Origin: Streptomyces sp. SAI-135
GTDB lineage: Bacteria > Actinomycetota > Actinomycetes > Streptomycetales > Streptomycetaceae
Reading direction: 5' to 3'
Length of the DNA: 64,000 bases
Assembly (NCBI RefSeq): GCF_029893805.1
Contig: NZ_JARXYP010000002.1
Location: forward strand, 2,356,001 to 2,420,000
Shown here piece after piece: positions 1 through 8,830 of this stretch. How positions within the stretch are numbered: position 1 is the first letter of the stretch; every line of letters starts with the position of its first letter. A model generated the notes under the pieces. It saw only the letters and a list, made by a program, of their open reading frames with translations. It had not been told where the DNA came from and did not search any database. Both the position numbers and the translations under genes were made by a program.

Positions 1-462
1 GGCGGGCAGGTCGGCGATCCGGCCGTCGGCGGACTGGGCGGCGCTGACGGCGACGAGGGCGGTGCCGGGGCGGACGGAGTCGGCGAGCCGCTCCAGCGGG
101 ACGATGCGCACCTTGAGGTCGCCGCGGGTGTGGAAGGGGTTCACGACGGAGGTGAAGTCGTCCTCGGCGGTGAGGACTTCGGCACCCGGCGGCAGCGAGG
201 CGGCGACCAGGCCGGAGTGGGCGGACACGGAGGCGCCCGCCGCGACGCGCGCGACCGGGACGCCGGCGAGCCTCGCGAACGCGGCACGGGCCGCCTCCAC
301 GTCCTCGAACAGCGGATCCAGCGGCCTGCCCTCGGCCCGGATCAGCGCGGCCTCCTGGAGGGCGGTCACGGTGCGGGCGGGGAGCAGACCGCTGCTCGCG
401 GTGTTGAGGAAGGTGTTCTTCGGGGCGAACTCGGCGCGGACGAGGCTCTCGAAGGTTTCCAT
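1..462 (-). CDS. Class V aminotransferase-fold PLP enzyme, N-terminal part only
   Basis: The N-terminal 154 residues are visible; the gene runs off the left edge. The start ATG at 462 opens with METFESLVRAEFAPKNTFLN, followed by NTASSGLLPARTV. This resembles the N-termini of class V aminotransferases (cysteine desulfurase, kynureninase and serine-glyoxylate aminotransferase type), where the Asn/Ser-rich loop lies near the cofactor. The segment around residues 95-105 (VAAGASVSAHSGLVAASLP) fits the cofactor phosphate-binding helix start. The PLP lysine lies outside the window, so substrate and activity cannot be assigned. It lies 97 bases downstream of the DsbA-like gene on the same strand. Confidence 0.72.
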   Translation of the reverse strand, partial: METFESLVRAEFAPKNTFLNTASSGLLPARTVTALQEAALIRAEGRPLDPLFEDVEAARAAFARLAGVPVARVAAGASVSAHSGLVAASLPPGAEVLTAEDDFTSVVNPFHTRGDLKVRIVPLERLADSVRPGTALVAVSAAQSADGRIADLPA

Positions 463-559
463 GGCTCCACTGTGGGGCCGCACGACCTCTCGGTCCATTG
501 CGATTTTCTACGTGGTTTCGCCAAGGAACGCTTATACGTCCGCGCCGACCTGCGCCTTC

Positions 560-1285
560 TCAGCCCTGCTGGGGCACGGCGCACCCGTCGGGACCGCAGG
601 TCTCCGCGCCGGCGTCGCCCTGGTCGATCAGCTGCAACGGGGAGCGGTTGCCCCAGGCCTGGGTGAGGGCCTGGGTGAAGACCTCGGCGGGCTGGGCGCC
701 GGAGACGCCGTACGTGCGGTCCAGGACGAAGAAGGGGACGCCGTTCGCGCCGAGCTCGGCGGCCTCGCGCTCGTCTGCGCGGACCTCGTCGGCGTAGGCG
801 GTGGGGTCGGCGAGGACCTTGCGGACCTCGCCGGCGTCCAGGCCGGCCTCCACGGCGAGCTCGACGAGGCGCTCGTCGCCCTCGGTGAACAGGGACCTCT
901 CCTCGGCGAAGTTCGCCCGGTAGAAGATCTGGACGAGCTCGTCCTGCCTGCCGTGCTCCTTGGCGAGGTGGAGGAGTCGGTGCAGGTCGAAGGTGTTGCC
1001 GTGGTCGCGGTCACGCGTCCGGTAGGCGAGGCCCTCGGCGGCGGCCTGGGCGCCGAGGTTCTCCTCACCGGCCTGGGCCTGGGCCTCGCTCATGCCGTAT
1101 TTCTTGCTGAGCATCGCGAGGACGGGCTGGACGTCGTCCTTGGCCCGCCCGGGGTCCAGCTCGAACGACCGGTGGACCACCTCGACCGCGTCACGGTGCG
1201 GGAAGGCCTCCAGCGCCTTCTCGAAGCGGGCCTTGCCCACGTAGCACCAGGGGCAGGCGATGTCGCTCCAGATCTCGACGCGCAT
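560..1285 (-). CDS. DsbA family oxidoreductase, FrnE-like
   Basis: 241 residues. A thioredoxin-fold protein of the DsbA/FrnE subfamily. The redox motif is C11-P-W-C14 in WSDIACPWCYVGKARFEKAL, straight after the first strand, as in FrnE. A helical insertion follows (residues 60-150), then the C-terminal thioredoxin half with VPFFVLDRTYGVSGAQPAEVF, which contains the cis-proline of the fold. There is no signal peptide, so it is cytoplasmic and more likely a thiol oxidoreductase or isomerase than a periplasmic DsbA. A near-identical last domain is typical of polyketide-associated FrnE, but no biosynthetic genes are nearby, so a housekeeping redox role is more likely. Confidence 0.87.
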   Translation of the reverse strand: MRVEIWSDIACPWCYVGKARFEKALEAFPHRDAVEVVHRSFELDPGRAKDDVQPVLAMLSKKYGMSEAQAQAGEENLGAQAAAEGLAYRTRDRDHGNTFDLHRLLHLAKEHGRQDELVQIFYRANFAEERSLFTEGDERLVELAVEAGLDAGEVRKVLADPTAYADEVRADEREAAELGANGVPFFVLDRTYGVSGAQPAEVFTQALTQAWGNRSPLQLIDQGDAGAETCGPDGCAVPQQG

Positions 1286-1381
1286 GGTTCGGTTCTCTCC
1301 AGGTCGGACGGGTGCGGAGACTCCCTCCGCCGACTGGATGAACGTTCAAGCAGCGGGGTCCATTCCCTCCGGGACCTGGCG

Positions 1382-1990
1382 TCAGCTCCCGTCCCGCAGG
1401 TCCGCCGGCCAGTCGGGCCGGTACTCGATGTGGTCGTAGGTGACCACGCAGCCCTCGCCCATCGGGGACTGGCTCATGAAACCGACCAGGGCCGCGCCGG
1501 TCTCCTTGTCGTCGCCGAGGGTGAAGAGGCGCACGAAGGTCCACTGCTTGCCGTCGCGGGAGGCATGGAAGGCGAAGGCGCGGCCGGTGCGGCTGACCCG
1601 CAACCACACCGAACTGCCGTCCACGGTGAAGGAGTTGCAGTCGTCGGAGTGGCCCCGGGTGACGACCGTGCAGACGGTGGGCACGTCCGGGGAGTTCTCC
1701 AGGCACAGCTTGGCCCAGGCCCGCTCACCGACGTGGACGTACAGCACGCCCGCGTCGAAGGACGCGTTGAAGCCGACGGTGACCCGGGCTATCAGCTGGA
1801 AGTCGCCCTCGGGGGAGCCGAGGAGGCGCGGGGCGTCGGCGGCGGGGTCCAGGGACTCCCCGGTGGGCGGCACGAAACGGTCCTGCCGGGGGCCGGCCCA
1901 GCCGGAGAGGATGCCGTCCTCGTACACCCAGTGTCCGTCGGGGCCGTAGGTGCGGAGAGAGAACGGGAGTTGGGGAAGTTCGACGTCCAT
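1382..1990 (-). CDS. DUF1349 domain-containing protein
   Basis: 202 residues, cytoplasmic (no signal peptide). The whole protein looks like one concanavalin-like jelly roll of the DUF1349 family: the aromatic-rich FHASRDGKQWTFVRLFTL and the closing VGFMSQSPMGEGCVVTYDHI are characteristic. Members bind carbohydrate-like ligands or are of unknown function; a yeast relative is named regulation of enolase protein 1. No catalytic residues can be assigned. It lies upstream of the DsbA-like gene on the same strand with a gap of about 95 bases, so co-transcription is possible but not shown. Confidence 0.8.
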   Translation of the reverse strand: MDVELPQLPFSLRTYGPDGHWVYEDGILSGWAGPRQDRFVPPTGESLDPAADAPRLLGSPEGDFQLIARVTVGFNASFDAGVLYVHVGERAWAKLCLENSPDVPTVCTVVTRGHSDDCNSFTVDGSSVWLRVSRTGRAFAFHASRDGKQWTFVRLFTLGDDKETGAALVGFMSQSPMGEGCVVTYDHIEYRPDWPADLRDGS

Positions 1991-2044
1991 CCTCAGAGTT
2001 TTCCAGTTCCCTCTCCGCCGCCGCCCCGGGGGTGCCCCGGGTGC

Positions 2045-3604
2045 CTAGCGTTCGAGCGTGTTGTTGAAGCGGCGGGGCAGACCCAGCGGGTTGTCGTCCC
2101 TCAGCTCCGGCGGCAGCAGGGCCTCCGGCGCGTTCTGGTACGCCACCGGCCGCAGCCAGCGCTCGATCGCCGTGCCGCCCACGGACGTCGACGTGGACGT
2201 GGTCGCCGGGTAGGGGCCGCCGTGGTGCTGGGCCGGGGCCACCGCGACACCGGTCGGCCAGCCGTTGACCAGCACCCGGCCGGCGAGGGGGGTCAGCTCC
2301 GCGAGGATCTCCCCGCCGCGTCCCTGGCCGGCCGCCTCTGCCTCGGACAGGTGGACCGTCGCCGTGAGGTTGCCGGGCAGCCGGGACAGCACCGTGCGCG
2401 CCTGCTCGTCGTCGTCGTAGCGGACCACCACGGTCACCGGGCCGAAGCACTCCTCCAGGAGCAGGTCGTACGCCCCCTCGGTGGCGAGCTTCTCCGCGGG
2501 CACCGTGAGGAAGCCCGCGCTGACGGTGTGCTCGCCGCCCGCGCCGGGTGTCACCGGCGACTCGACCTCGGGGAGCTGCACGCGCTCGGCGACCCCGGCG
2601 ACGAAGTTGTCCCGCATGCGGTGGTCGAGGAGGACACCCGCGTCGGTGTCGCTGACGGCGTCGGTCAGGGACTTCACCAGACCGTCGCCGGCCGCGCCGG
2701 ACGGCACGAGGACCAGGCCCGGCTTCACGCAGAACTGGCCGACGCCGAGGGTCATGGAACCGGCGAGTCCGGCGCCGATGGCCTCCGCGCGCTCCGCCGC
2801 GGCCTCCTCCGTGATCACGACGGGGTTCAGGGAGCCCAGCTCGCCGTGGAAGGGGATCGGCACCGGACGTGCGGCCGCCGCGTCGAACAGGGCGCGGCCG
2901 CCCTTCACGGAACCGGTGAAGCCCGCGGCGGCGATCAGCGGGTGCTTGATCAGCTCGATGCCGGCCTCGAAGCCGTGGACCAGGCCGAGGACACCGGCCG
3001 GGATGCCGTGCTCGTCGGCGGCCCGGCGCAGCACGGACGCGACCAGCTCGGACAGACCGGGGTGGTCGGGGTGGGCCTTGACGACGACCGGGTTGCCGGC
3101 CGCGAGGGCGCTGGCGGTGTCGCCGCCGGCGACCGAGAAGGCGAAGGGGAAGTTGGAGGCCGAGTAGACGGCGACGACGCCCAGCGGGACCTTGTAGCGC
3201 CGCAGGTCGGGGATCGGCGGGGTCGCGGTGTCGTCGGGGTGGTTGATGACCACGCCGAGGAACTCGCCCTCGTCGACGATGTCCGCGAAGGCCCGCAGCT
3301 GGTAGCAGGTGCGGGCGAGCTCACCGGTCAGCCGGACCGGGCCGAGCGCGGTCTCGGCGTCCGCGGCCTCGACGAGGTGGTCCTTGGACTCCTCGAGCTT
3401 GGTGGCCGCGGTGCGCAGGAAGGCCGCGCGGACGGTGCGGTCGGCGAGGGACGCGCGCGCGTCGTACGCGGCGCGGACGGCGGCGTCCACCTCCTGGGCT
3501 GTGGCCTCCACCGCAACCTGTTCGCGCTGCTTCCCGGTTCGGGGGTCGACACTCCAGACTGGTGCTGCTGCCACCGCGGGTCCCTCCACGAGTATCTGGG
3601 TCAT
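2045..3604 (-). CDS. Aldehyde dehydrogenase, probable alpha-ketoglutarate semialdehyde (2,5-dioxovalerate) dehydrogenase
   Basis: 519 residues, the length of the NADP-dependent 2,5-dioxopentanoate dehydrogenase branch. Visible motifs: the oxyanion Asn in SASNFPFAF (about 148), the cofactor-loop GFTGSVKGG (about 230), the glutamate region HGELGSLNPVV (about 255-265; the Gly-Ser-Leu-Asn-Pro version is typical of this branch) and the catalytic Cys in VGQFCVKPG (about 292). It would oxidise the semialdehyde made by KdgD (34.9 kb) or by the arabonate route (29 kb) to alpha-ketoglutarate. It is divergent from the IclR gene, which probably regulates it. The exact substrate is inferred from family and gene context. 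Confidence 0.85.
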   Translation of the reverse strand: MTQILVEGPAVAAAPVWSVDPRTGKQREQVAVEATAQEVDAAVRAAYDARASLADRTVRAAFLRTAATKLEESKDHLVEAADAETALGPVRLTGELARTCYQLRAFADIVDEGEFLGVVINHPDDTATPPIPDLRRYKVPLGVVAVYSASNFPFAFSVAGGDTASALAAGNPVVVKAHPDHPGLSELVASVLRRAADEHGIPAGVLGLVHGFEAGIELIKHPLIAAAGFTGSVKGGRALFDAAAARPVPIPFHGELGSLNPVVITEEAAAERAEAIGAGLAGSMTLGVGQFCVKPGLVLVPSGAAGDGLVKSLTDAVSDTDAGVLLDHRMRDNFVAGVAERVQLPEVESPVTPGAGGEHTVSAGFLTVPAEKLATEGAYDLLLEECFGPVTVVVRYDDDEQARTVLSRLPGNLTATVHLSEAEAAGQGRGGEILAELTPLAGRVLVNGWPTGVAVAPAQHHGGPYPATTSTSTSVGGTAIERWLRPVAYQNAPEALLPPELRDDNPLGLPRRFNNTLER

Positions 3605-3703
3605 CCATCAGGAACGTTCGATATACTGAACGCTGTCTCTGATGGTGAATATGCTGTTGGAGACTATAACTCTGGTTCTCGTCCAACAAAGGGGTCAAGG
3701 GCG
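3605..3703. promoter_or_regulatory. Divergent promoter/operator region between aldehyde dehydrogenase and IclR genes
   Basis: A 99-base A/T-rich spacer between divergent genes. It contains an inverted repeat CGTTC (3615-3619) and GAACG (3628-3632) with an 8-base spacer, and a second wider one, GTTGGA (3656-3661) and TCCAAC (3682-3687). IclR-family regulators commonly bind short imperfect palindromes between themselves and a divergent target, so these are the best operator candidates. No promoter hexamers stand out. Confidence 0.45.
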
Positions 3704-4477
3704 ATGTCGGCAGGCGAGACGGGCGGCGGGTCACAGGTCAAGTCCGCGGTACGGACGGTAGAACTGCTCGAGTACTTCGCCGGGCGCCCCGGCATGCATT
3801 CCCTGGCGGCCGTGCAGGAGGCCGTCGGCTATCCCAAGTCCAGCCTCTACATGCTGCTGCGCACGCTGGTGGAGCTGGGCTGGGTGGAGACCGACGCGAC
3901 GGGCACGCGGTACGGCATCGGGGTGCGGGCGCTGCTCGTGGGCACCTCGTACATCGACGGCGACGAGGTGGTCGCGGCGGCCCGGCCGACCCTGGACCGG
4001 CTCTCCGACGACACCACCGAGACCATCCACCTCGCGCGCCTCGACGGCACGAACGTCGTCTACCTGGCGACCCGGCAGTCGCAGCACTACCTGCGCCCCT
4101 TCACCCGGGTCGGCCGCCGCCTCCCGGCCCACTCCACCTCCCTCGGCAAGGCGCTGCTGAGCACGTACTCCGACGAGCAGGTCCGCAAGATGCTGCCGGA
4201 GACCCTGCCGGCGCTCACCGAGCACACCATCACCGACCGCGAGAAGCTCATCGAGGAGCTGCACCAGATCCGCGAGCAGGGCTTCTCCGTGGACCGCGAG
4301 GAGAACACCCTGGGGCTGCGCTGCTTCGGCGTCGCGATCCCGTACCGCACGCCCGCGCGGGACGCGATCAGCTGCTCGGTGCCGGTGGCACGGCTGACCC
4401 CGGCCCACGAACAGATGGTGAAGGACGCCCTGTTCGACGCCCGGGACCGCCTGACACTGGCCACCCGCAGGCTCTGA
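3704..4477 (+). CDS. IclR family transcriptional regulator
   Basis: 257 residues. An N-terminal winged helix (residues 12-75: VKSAVRTVELLEYFAGRPGMH, then the recognition helix in YPKSSLYMLLRTLVELGW) is followed by the IclR effector domain (about 80-255) with TIHLARLDGTNVVYLATR and the conserved LGKALLS segment. A much longer open frame runs upstream, but the ATG at 3704 gives a family-length protein and lies just after the intergenic region. It is divergent from the semialdehyde dehydrogenase, which makes a sugar acid or keto acid a likely effector (inference). Repressor versus activator cannot be told. Confidence 0.9.
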   Translation: MSAGETGGGSQVKSAVRTVELLEYFAGRPGMHSLAAVQEAVGYPKSSLYMLLRTLVELGWVETDATGTRYGIGVRALLVGTSYIDGDEVVAAARPTLDRLSDDTTETIHLARLDGTNVVYLATRQSQHYLRPFTRVGRRLPAHSTSLGKALLSTYSDEQVRKMLPETLPALTEHTITDREKLIEELHQIREQGFSVDREENTLGLRCFGVAIPYRTPARDAISCSVPVARLTPAHEQMVKDALFDARDRLTLATRRL

Positions 4478-4513
4478 GCGCGGCGCCCGAGCCACCGACC
4501 GCAACAGGCTTCT

Positions 4514-4534
4514 CAGGGGCGCGGGGAACTGCGC
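4514..4534 (+). repeat. Streptomyces interspersed palindrome, copy A
   Basis: The core AGGGGCGCGGGGAACTGCGC lies in the gap between the IclR and GNAT genes. The same core recurs, sometimes with one or two substitutions, at 17920, 27630 (opposite strand), 36961, 43449 and 49332, always between genes. Several copies continue as GACCAGCCACAAC. Confidence 0.75.
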
Positions 4535-4604
4535 AGAACGCCCGCCCCCACCAAGCCGAGGACGGACAACCGCCCCACCGCCGGCAGGCCCTACGCTCTG
4601 AGGC

Positions 4605-5075
4605 ATGCAGATCGTTCTCCGCGAAGTCCATGACAGCGATCTGCCGGTGTTCTTCCGGCAGATGAACGACCCCGAGGCGCTGCACATGGCGGCCTTCACA
4701 CCGAAGGACCCGGCCGACCGGGACGCCTTCGACGCCCACTGGAAACGCATCCGGGCCTCGGACGCCGTGCAGCGCACGGTCCTGGCCGACGGTGACGTGG
4801 TGGGCAGCGCGGCGGTGTACGGCGAGCCGGGCGAGCGTGAGGTGACGTACTGGATCGACCGCGCCTACTGGGGACGCGGCATCGCCACCGCGGCCCTGCG
4901 CGAGCTGGTCGCCCAGGTGCCCGAACGCCCCCTGTACGCCCGCGCCGCCGCCGACAACACCGGCTCGCTGCGGGTCCTGGAGAAGTGCGGCTTCCGGGTG
5001 ACCGCGCGGGCGTCCGGGTACGCCCACGCGCGCGGTGCGGAGATCGACGAGTTCGTGCTCGCGCTGGACGCGTGA
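4605..5075 (+). CDS. GNAT family N-acetyltransferase
   Basis: 156 residues, a single GNAT domain (Acetyltransf_3/RimJ-like). The acetyl-CoA binding signature is in WIDRAYWGRGIATAALREL (about 85-103; R/Q-x-x-G-x-G/A form) and the family ending ADNTGSLRVLEKCGFRVT (about 122-140) includes the Asn and the GF turn typical of RimJ/RimL-type enzymes that act on peptide or small-molecule amines. The substrate is unknown. It is a stand-alone gene in a 127-base and 84-base bordered slot. Confidence 0.88.
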   Translation: MQIVLREVHDSDLPVFFRQMNDPEALHMAAFTPKDPADRDAFDAHWKRIRASDAVQRTVLADGDVVGSAAVYGEPGEREVTYWIDRAYWGRGIATAALRELVAQVPERPLYARAAADNTGSLRVLEKCGFRVTARASGYAHARGAEIDEFVLALDA

Positions 5076-5094
5076 GACCGGCCGCCGCAGATGA

Positions 5095-5118
5095 ACGTCC
5101 GATGAGAAAAGCGGACGT
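5095..5118. terminator. Small stem-loop between GNAT and penicillin-binding protein genes
   Basis: A 7-base stem ACGTCCG (5095-5101) / CGGACGT (5112-5118) with a 10-base loop lies 20 bases after the GNAT stop. It could be a weak terminator or an operator for the downstream gene; no T-run follows. Confidence 0.35.
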
Positions 5119-5159
5119 GTAGGAACGATTCGCTCCCGCCTGATCGTCTTCTCGGTGGG

Positions 5160-6611
5160 ATGAACAAGACGATCAGGCGCGCATCGGTCTTCGCGCTGCT
5201 CCTGGTGTTCGCTCTGCTGATCCGGGCGACCTGGGTGCAGTTCTACGAGGGCCAGGCACTAGCGGACGACAACGACAACCGGCGGAACGCGATCGAGACG
5301 TACTCCTCGCCGCTCGGCAACATCATCGTGGCCGGACGGGCCGTGACGGGTTCCGAGCGGACGACGGACAGCGACCTCGCGTACAAGCGGACGTACACCG
5401 ACGGCAAGCTGTACGCGGCGGTGACGGGCTACGCCTCGCAGGCCTACGCCCCGACCCAGCTGGAGGGCATCTACGCCGACCTCCTCAACGGCACGGACAG
5501 CCGGCTCAAGACCGTCATGGACACGGTCACCGGTCAGCGGGCCGAGCCCGGTGATGTGATCACGACGATCGACCCGTCCGTGCAGAAGGCGGCGTACGAC
5601 GCGCTCGGCGACAAGAAGGGCGCGGCCGTCGCCATCGACCCGGCGACCGGCAAGATCCTGGCCGTCGTGTCGACGCCCTCGTACGATCCCTCCTCGCTGA
5701 CGGACGCCAACACCGCGGGCGGTGCGTGGAAGCGGCTCACCGCGGACTCCGACAAGCCGCTCACCAACCGCGCGCTGCGCCAGCCGCTGCCGCCCGGCTC
5801 GACGTTCAAGCTGGTGGTGGCCGCGGCCGCGCTGGAGGACGGCCTGTACTCCTCGGTGGACCAGAAGACCGTCAGCCCGGACCCGTACACCCTGCCGGGC
5901 ACGGTGACCCCGCTGAAGAACGAGAACGCTTCGGCCCCCTGTGAGAACGCCTCGATCCGGGTCGCGCTCGAGTACTCCTGCAACACCGTCTTCGCGAAGA
6001 TGGCCGTCGACCTCGGCCAGGACAAGGTGCGGGCGATGGCCGAGAAGTTCGGCTTCAACGACGACGAGCAGGACGTGCCGGTGCGGGCCTACACCAGCGT
6101 CTACCCCTCCGGCATGGACAAGTCGTCCACGGCCCTGACCGGCATCGGCCAGTACGACGTCACGGCCACCCCCCTCCAGATGGCCATGGTCTCCGCGGCC
6201 ATAGCCAACGACGGCAAGTCGGTCTCACCGCACATGGTGTCGACGATCACCGACCATGGCGGCGACGTCCTGAAGAACTACGACGACGAGGCGACCACGA
6301 CCCGGATCATCAGCTCCGGCACGGCGGAGCAACTCCAGTCGGCGATGCAGTCGGTGATCACGGACGGCACCGGCACCAACGCCCGGATCGACGGTGCGAC
6401 GGTGGGCGGCAAGACGGGCACCGCCCAGCACGGCGAGAACAACAGCGAGACGCCGTACGCCTGGTTCACGTCCTACGCGAAGGCCGACGGCAAGGAGGTC
6501 GCCGTGGCGGTGGTCGTGGAGCAGTCGAACGCGGCCCGCTCGGAGGTGAGCGGCAACGGACTGGCCGCCCCCGTGGCCAAGGCCATGATGGAGGCGGCCC
6601 TGAGGAACTGA
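5160..6611 (+). CDS. Penicillin-binding transpeptidase (class B, PbpA-like)
   Basis: 483 residues. An N-terminal uncleaved membrane anchor (residues 8-25, ASVFALLLVFALLIRATW) precedes a short dimerisation region and a D,D-transpeptidase domain. All three active-site motifs are present: S214-T-F-K217 (in PPGSTFKL), S273-C-N275 and K418-T-G420 (in VGGKTGTAQ). It cross-links peptidoglycan stem peptides outside the membrane. It is shorter than PBP2/FtsI-type proteins and lacks a full N-terminal pedestal and PASTA repeats, like the PbpA group of actinobacteria; unlike many of those it has no FtsW/RodA neighbour here. It is a stand-alone gene convergent with the purine permease 13 bases away. The SD-like GGTGGG overlaps the start region. 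Confidence 0.92.
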   Translation: MNKTIRRASVFALLLVFALLIRATWVQFYEGQALADDNDNRRNAIETYSSPLGNIIVAGRAVTGSERTTDSDLAYKRTYTDGKLYAAVTGYASQAYAPTQLEGIYADLLNGTDSRLKTVMDTVTGQRAEPGDVITTIDPSVQKAAYDALGDKKGAAVAIDPATGKILAVVSTPSYDPSSLTDANTAGGAWKRLTADSDKPLTNRALRQPLPPGSTFKLVVAAAALEDGLYSSVDQKTVSPDPYTLPGTVTPLKNENASAPCENASIRVALEYSCNTVFAKMAVDLGQDKVRAMAEKFGFNDDEQDVPVRAYTSVYPSGMDKSSTALTGIGQYDVTATPLQMAMVSAAIANDGKSVSPHMVSTITDHGGDVLKNYDDEATTTRIISSGTAEQLQSAMQSVITDGTGTNARIDGATVGGKTGTAQHGENNSETPYAWFTSYAKADGKEVAVAVVVEQSNAARSEVSGNGLAAPVAKAMMEAALRN

Positions 6612-6624
6612 GTCCTCGTGATGC

Positions 6625-8028
6625 TTACTTGGTGCCGAGCACCTGCTCGATCGGGTCGATCGCGAAGTACACGAGGAACAGCGCCGAGGCGGCCCACAGC
6701 AGCCAGTGGATCTCCTTGGCCTTCCCCAGCACCACCTTGATCACGACGTAGGCGAGGAAGCCGGCCCCGATGCCGTTGGTGATCGAGTAGGTGAACGGCA
6801 TCACGGCGATGGTCAGGAACGCCGGGATCGCGATGTCGTAGCGCTCCCAGTCGATGTGCTTGACCTGGGTCATCATCAGGAAGCCCACCGCGACCAGCGC
6901 GGGTGCGGCGGCCTGGAGCGGGACGATGGTCAGCAGCGGGGTCAGGAACAGCGCCAGGCCGAAGAGCCCGCCGGTGATCAGGTTCGAGAAGCCGGTGCGC
7001 GCGCCCTCACCGACTCCCGCCGCCGACTCGATGTACGACGTGGCGGAGGAGGCGGAGGCCGCTCCGCCGGCCACCGCCGCTGCCCCGTCGATCAGCAGCA
7101 CCCGGCCGAGGCCCGGGACCTTGCCCTCCTCGTCCAGCAGCCCCGCCTCCGCGCTGATCCCCACGACTGTGCCCATCGTGTCGAAGAAGTCGGACAGGAT
7201 CAGCGTGAAGACCAGCAGGACGACGGTGACGATCCCGACGCCGGGCGCGCTGAAGGAACCGAACAGGCTGAAGTGGCCGATCAGTCCGAAGTCGGGGGTG
7301 TCGACGACCTTGTCGGGCCACTTCGGGGTGGTCAGCCCCCAGGTCTTGATGTCGGCGAGCGAGTTGATGATCATCGCGAGGACCGTCATGGTCACGATGC
7401 TGATCAGGATCGCGCCCTTGACCTTGCGCGCGAGCAGTCCGATCGTCAGCAGCACCCCGAGGCAGAAGACCAGGATGGGCCAGCCGGTGAGCGCGCCGGT
7501 GCCGCCGAGCTGAACCGGCACGGTGGTGTTCGCGGCGTCGGGGATGCGGCTCACGAACCCCGCGTCCACGAAGCCGATGAACGCGATGAACAGCCCGATG
7601 CCCACGCTGATCGCCTGCTTGAGCGGCTGCGGAATGGCGTGCATGACCGCCTCCCGCAGACCGGTGACCACCAGCACACAGATGAGCAGGCCTTCCAGGA
7701 CGACCAGTCCCATCGCGTCGTCCCAGCTCATCAGCGGGGCGATCTGGAAGGCGACGACCGCGTTCAGGCCGAGCCCGGCGGCGAGCGCCAGCGGCAGGTT
7801 GCCGCCCACGCCCATGATGATCGTCATCACCGCGGCCACCAGAGCCGTCGCGGTGGTCAGCTGGACCGCATCCAACTGGTGCCCGAACTTGTCCTTCGCA
7901 CTGCCGAGGATGATGGGATTCAGGACAAGGATGTAGGCCATCGTGAAGAAGGTGGCGAAGCCGCCGCGTATCTCACGGGCGAAGGTGGATCCCCGTTCGG
8001 AGATCCTGAAGTACCGGTCGACGGACAT
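6625..8028 (-). CDS. NCS2 family purine permease (AzgA/PbuG type)
   Basis: 467 residues and about 12 or more hydrophobic segments. The N-terminus REIRGGFATFFTMAYILVLNP and the later GISAEAGLLDEEGKVPGLGRVL match the AzgA/PbuG/PbuO branch of NCS2 carriers, which import adenine, guanine or hypoxanthine with protons, rather than the UraA/xanthine branch. It is a single gene; the exact purine cannot be read from sequence. The 235-base upstream region shows no recognisable purine riboswitch. Confidence 0.9.
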   Translation of the reverse strand: MSVDRYFRISERGSTFAREIRGGFATFFTMAYILVLNPIILGSAKDKFGHQLDAVQLTTATALVAAVMTIIMGVGGNLPLALAAGLGLNAVVAFQIAPLMSWDDAMGLVVLEGLLICVLVVTGLREAVMHAIPQPLKQAISVGIGLFIAFIGFVDAGFVSRIPDAANTTVPVQLGGTGALTGWPILVFCLGVLLTIGLLARKVKGAILISIVTMTVLAMIINSLADIKTWGLTTPKWPDKVVDTPDFGLIGHFSLFGSFSAPGVGIVTVVLLVFTLILSDFFDTMGTVVGISAEAGLLDEEGKVPGLGRVLLIDGAAAVAGGAASASSATSYIESAAGVGEGARTGFSNLITGGLFGLALFLTPLLTIVPLQAAAPALVAVGFLMMTQVKHIDWERYDIAIPAFLTIAVMPFTYSITNGIGAGFLAYVVIKVVLGKAKEIHWLLWAASALFLVYFAIDPIEQVLGTK

Positions 8029-8263
8029 GCTCGCTGCTCCTCGGTGCCTGACTGATCGTGTGCGGATGCTGGCTGGATTGTTCCTGTGGTGAACGCGTTT
8101 CAGGTTTTCTCCGTGTTACGGAATCGGGGTCCGGCCCGTCCTCCATCGTTCGAAGACCCGTACGAGAGCGCTTGCTGGATCGCTGCTAGGCTTCCGGATC
8201 TCCGCCCGGCCACCCCCGGACGATCACATGTCATTCACATGACACACAAGGGAGAGGGAGCCC
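8029..8263. promoter_or_regulatory. Divergent intergenic region with a palindrome before the sigma-factor gene
   Basis: 235 bases between the purine permease and the sigma-factor gene. The palindrome TGTCAT-TCAC-ATGACA (8229-8244) lies 20 bases before the GTG start, and TCACATG is also repeated directly (8224 and 8235). It may be an operator for the sigma operon. Nothing else recognisable is seen. Confidence 0.35.
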
Positions 8264-8830
8264 GTGGGCACAGTCGTCGACGACGCCGCCTCCGTGGAGT
8301 TCCACGCCTTCTTCGAACGCCATTACGCCGAACTGTCCCGCCTCGCCCATCTGCTGACCGGCGAGCCGGACGCCGCCGACGATCTGGCGGCGGACGCGTT
8401 GCTGGCCCTGTGGCACCGCTGGGACCGGGTGCGCACGGCCGACCACCCGGCGGCGTACGCGCGCGGAGTGGTCGCCAACCTGGCCCGCACCCGCATCCGC
8501 AGCGCGGTCCGCGAGCGCCGGCGCGTCGCCCTGTTCTGGTCCCAGCGCGAGGAGAAGGTCGAGAACCCCGACGTGGCGGGCACGGTCGACGTCCAGGAGG
8601 CGCTGCGCAGGCTGCCGTTCCGCAAGCGGGCGTGTGTCGTGCTGCGGCACGCGTTCGACCTCTCCGAGAAGGACACCGCGCTGGCCCTGGGTGTGTCGGT
8701 CGGTACGGTGAAGAGCCAGACCTCCAAGGGGATGGCCGAGTTGCAGCGGCTGCTCGGCCCCCGCAACGCTCCGCTGAGGGTGCATGCCGCGATGGCGCGC
8801 ACCGGTGACACCGGAGGAAGGGACCGATGA
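8264..8830 (+). CDS. SigE-family (ECF-type) RNA polymerase sigma factor
   Basis: 188 residues from a GTG start preceded by the strong SD GGAGAGGGA (8251-8259). Region 2 covers about residues 14-80 (FFERHYAELSRLAHLLTGEPDAADDLAADALLALW, then the promoter-melting part around WDRVRTADHPAAYAR). Region 4 covers about 105-165 with the HTH ALGVSVGTVKSQTSKGMAEL. It belongs to the actinobacterial SigE-family group of small sigma factors. The stop overlaps the start of the next gene (ATGA at 8827-8830), which encodes a membrane protein that may control it. Target promoters are unknown. Confidence 0.9.
   Translation: MGTVVDDAASVEFHAFFERHYAELSRLAHLLTGEPDAADDLAADALLALWHRWDRVRTADHPAAYARGVVANLARTRIRSAVRERRRVALFWSQREEKVENPDVAGTVDVQEALRRLPFRKRACVVLRHAFDLSEKDTALALGVSVGTVKSQTSKGMAELQRLLGPRNAPLRVHAAMARTGDTGGRDR

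Noticed and set aside
62..3703. Very long plus-strand open frame running into the IclR gene
   Set aside because: It is the shadow of the minus-strand oxidoreductase and aldehyde dehydrogenase genes; only the part from the ATG at 3704 matches a family.
5122..5149. ECF-like promoter GGAAC ... CGTCT before the penicillin-binding protein
   Set aside because: The 18-base spacer is longer than usual for SigE-type promoters and the implied start is almost at the ATG; not strong enough to annotate.
6706..8055. Plus-strand frame of 449 codons
   Set aside because: Composition (Asp/Glu/His/Arg/Gln-rich, no domains) is that of the antisense of the NCS2 permease gene.
8029..8263. Purine riboswitch before the NCS2 permease
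   Set aside because: No conserved purine-riboswitch core or three-way junction is visible in the upstream sequence.
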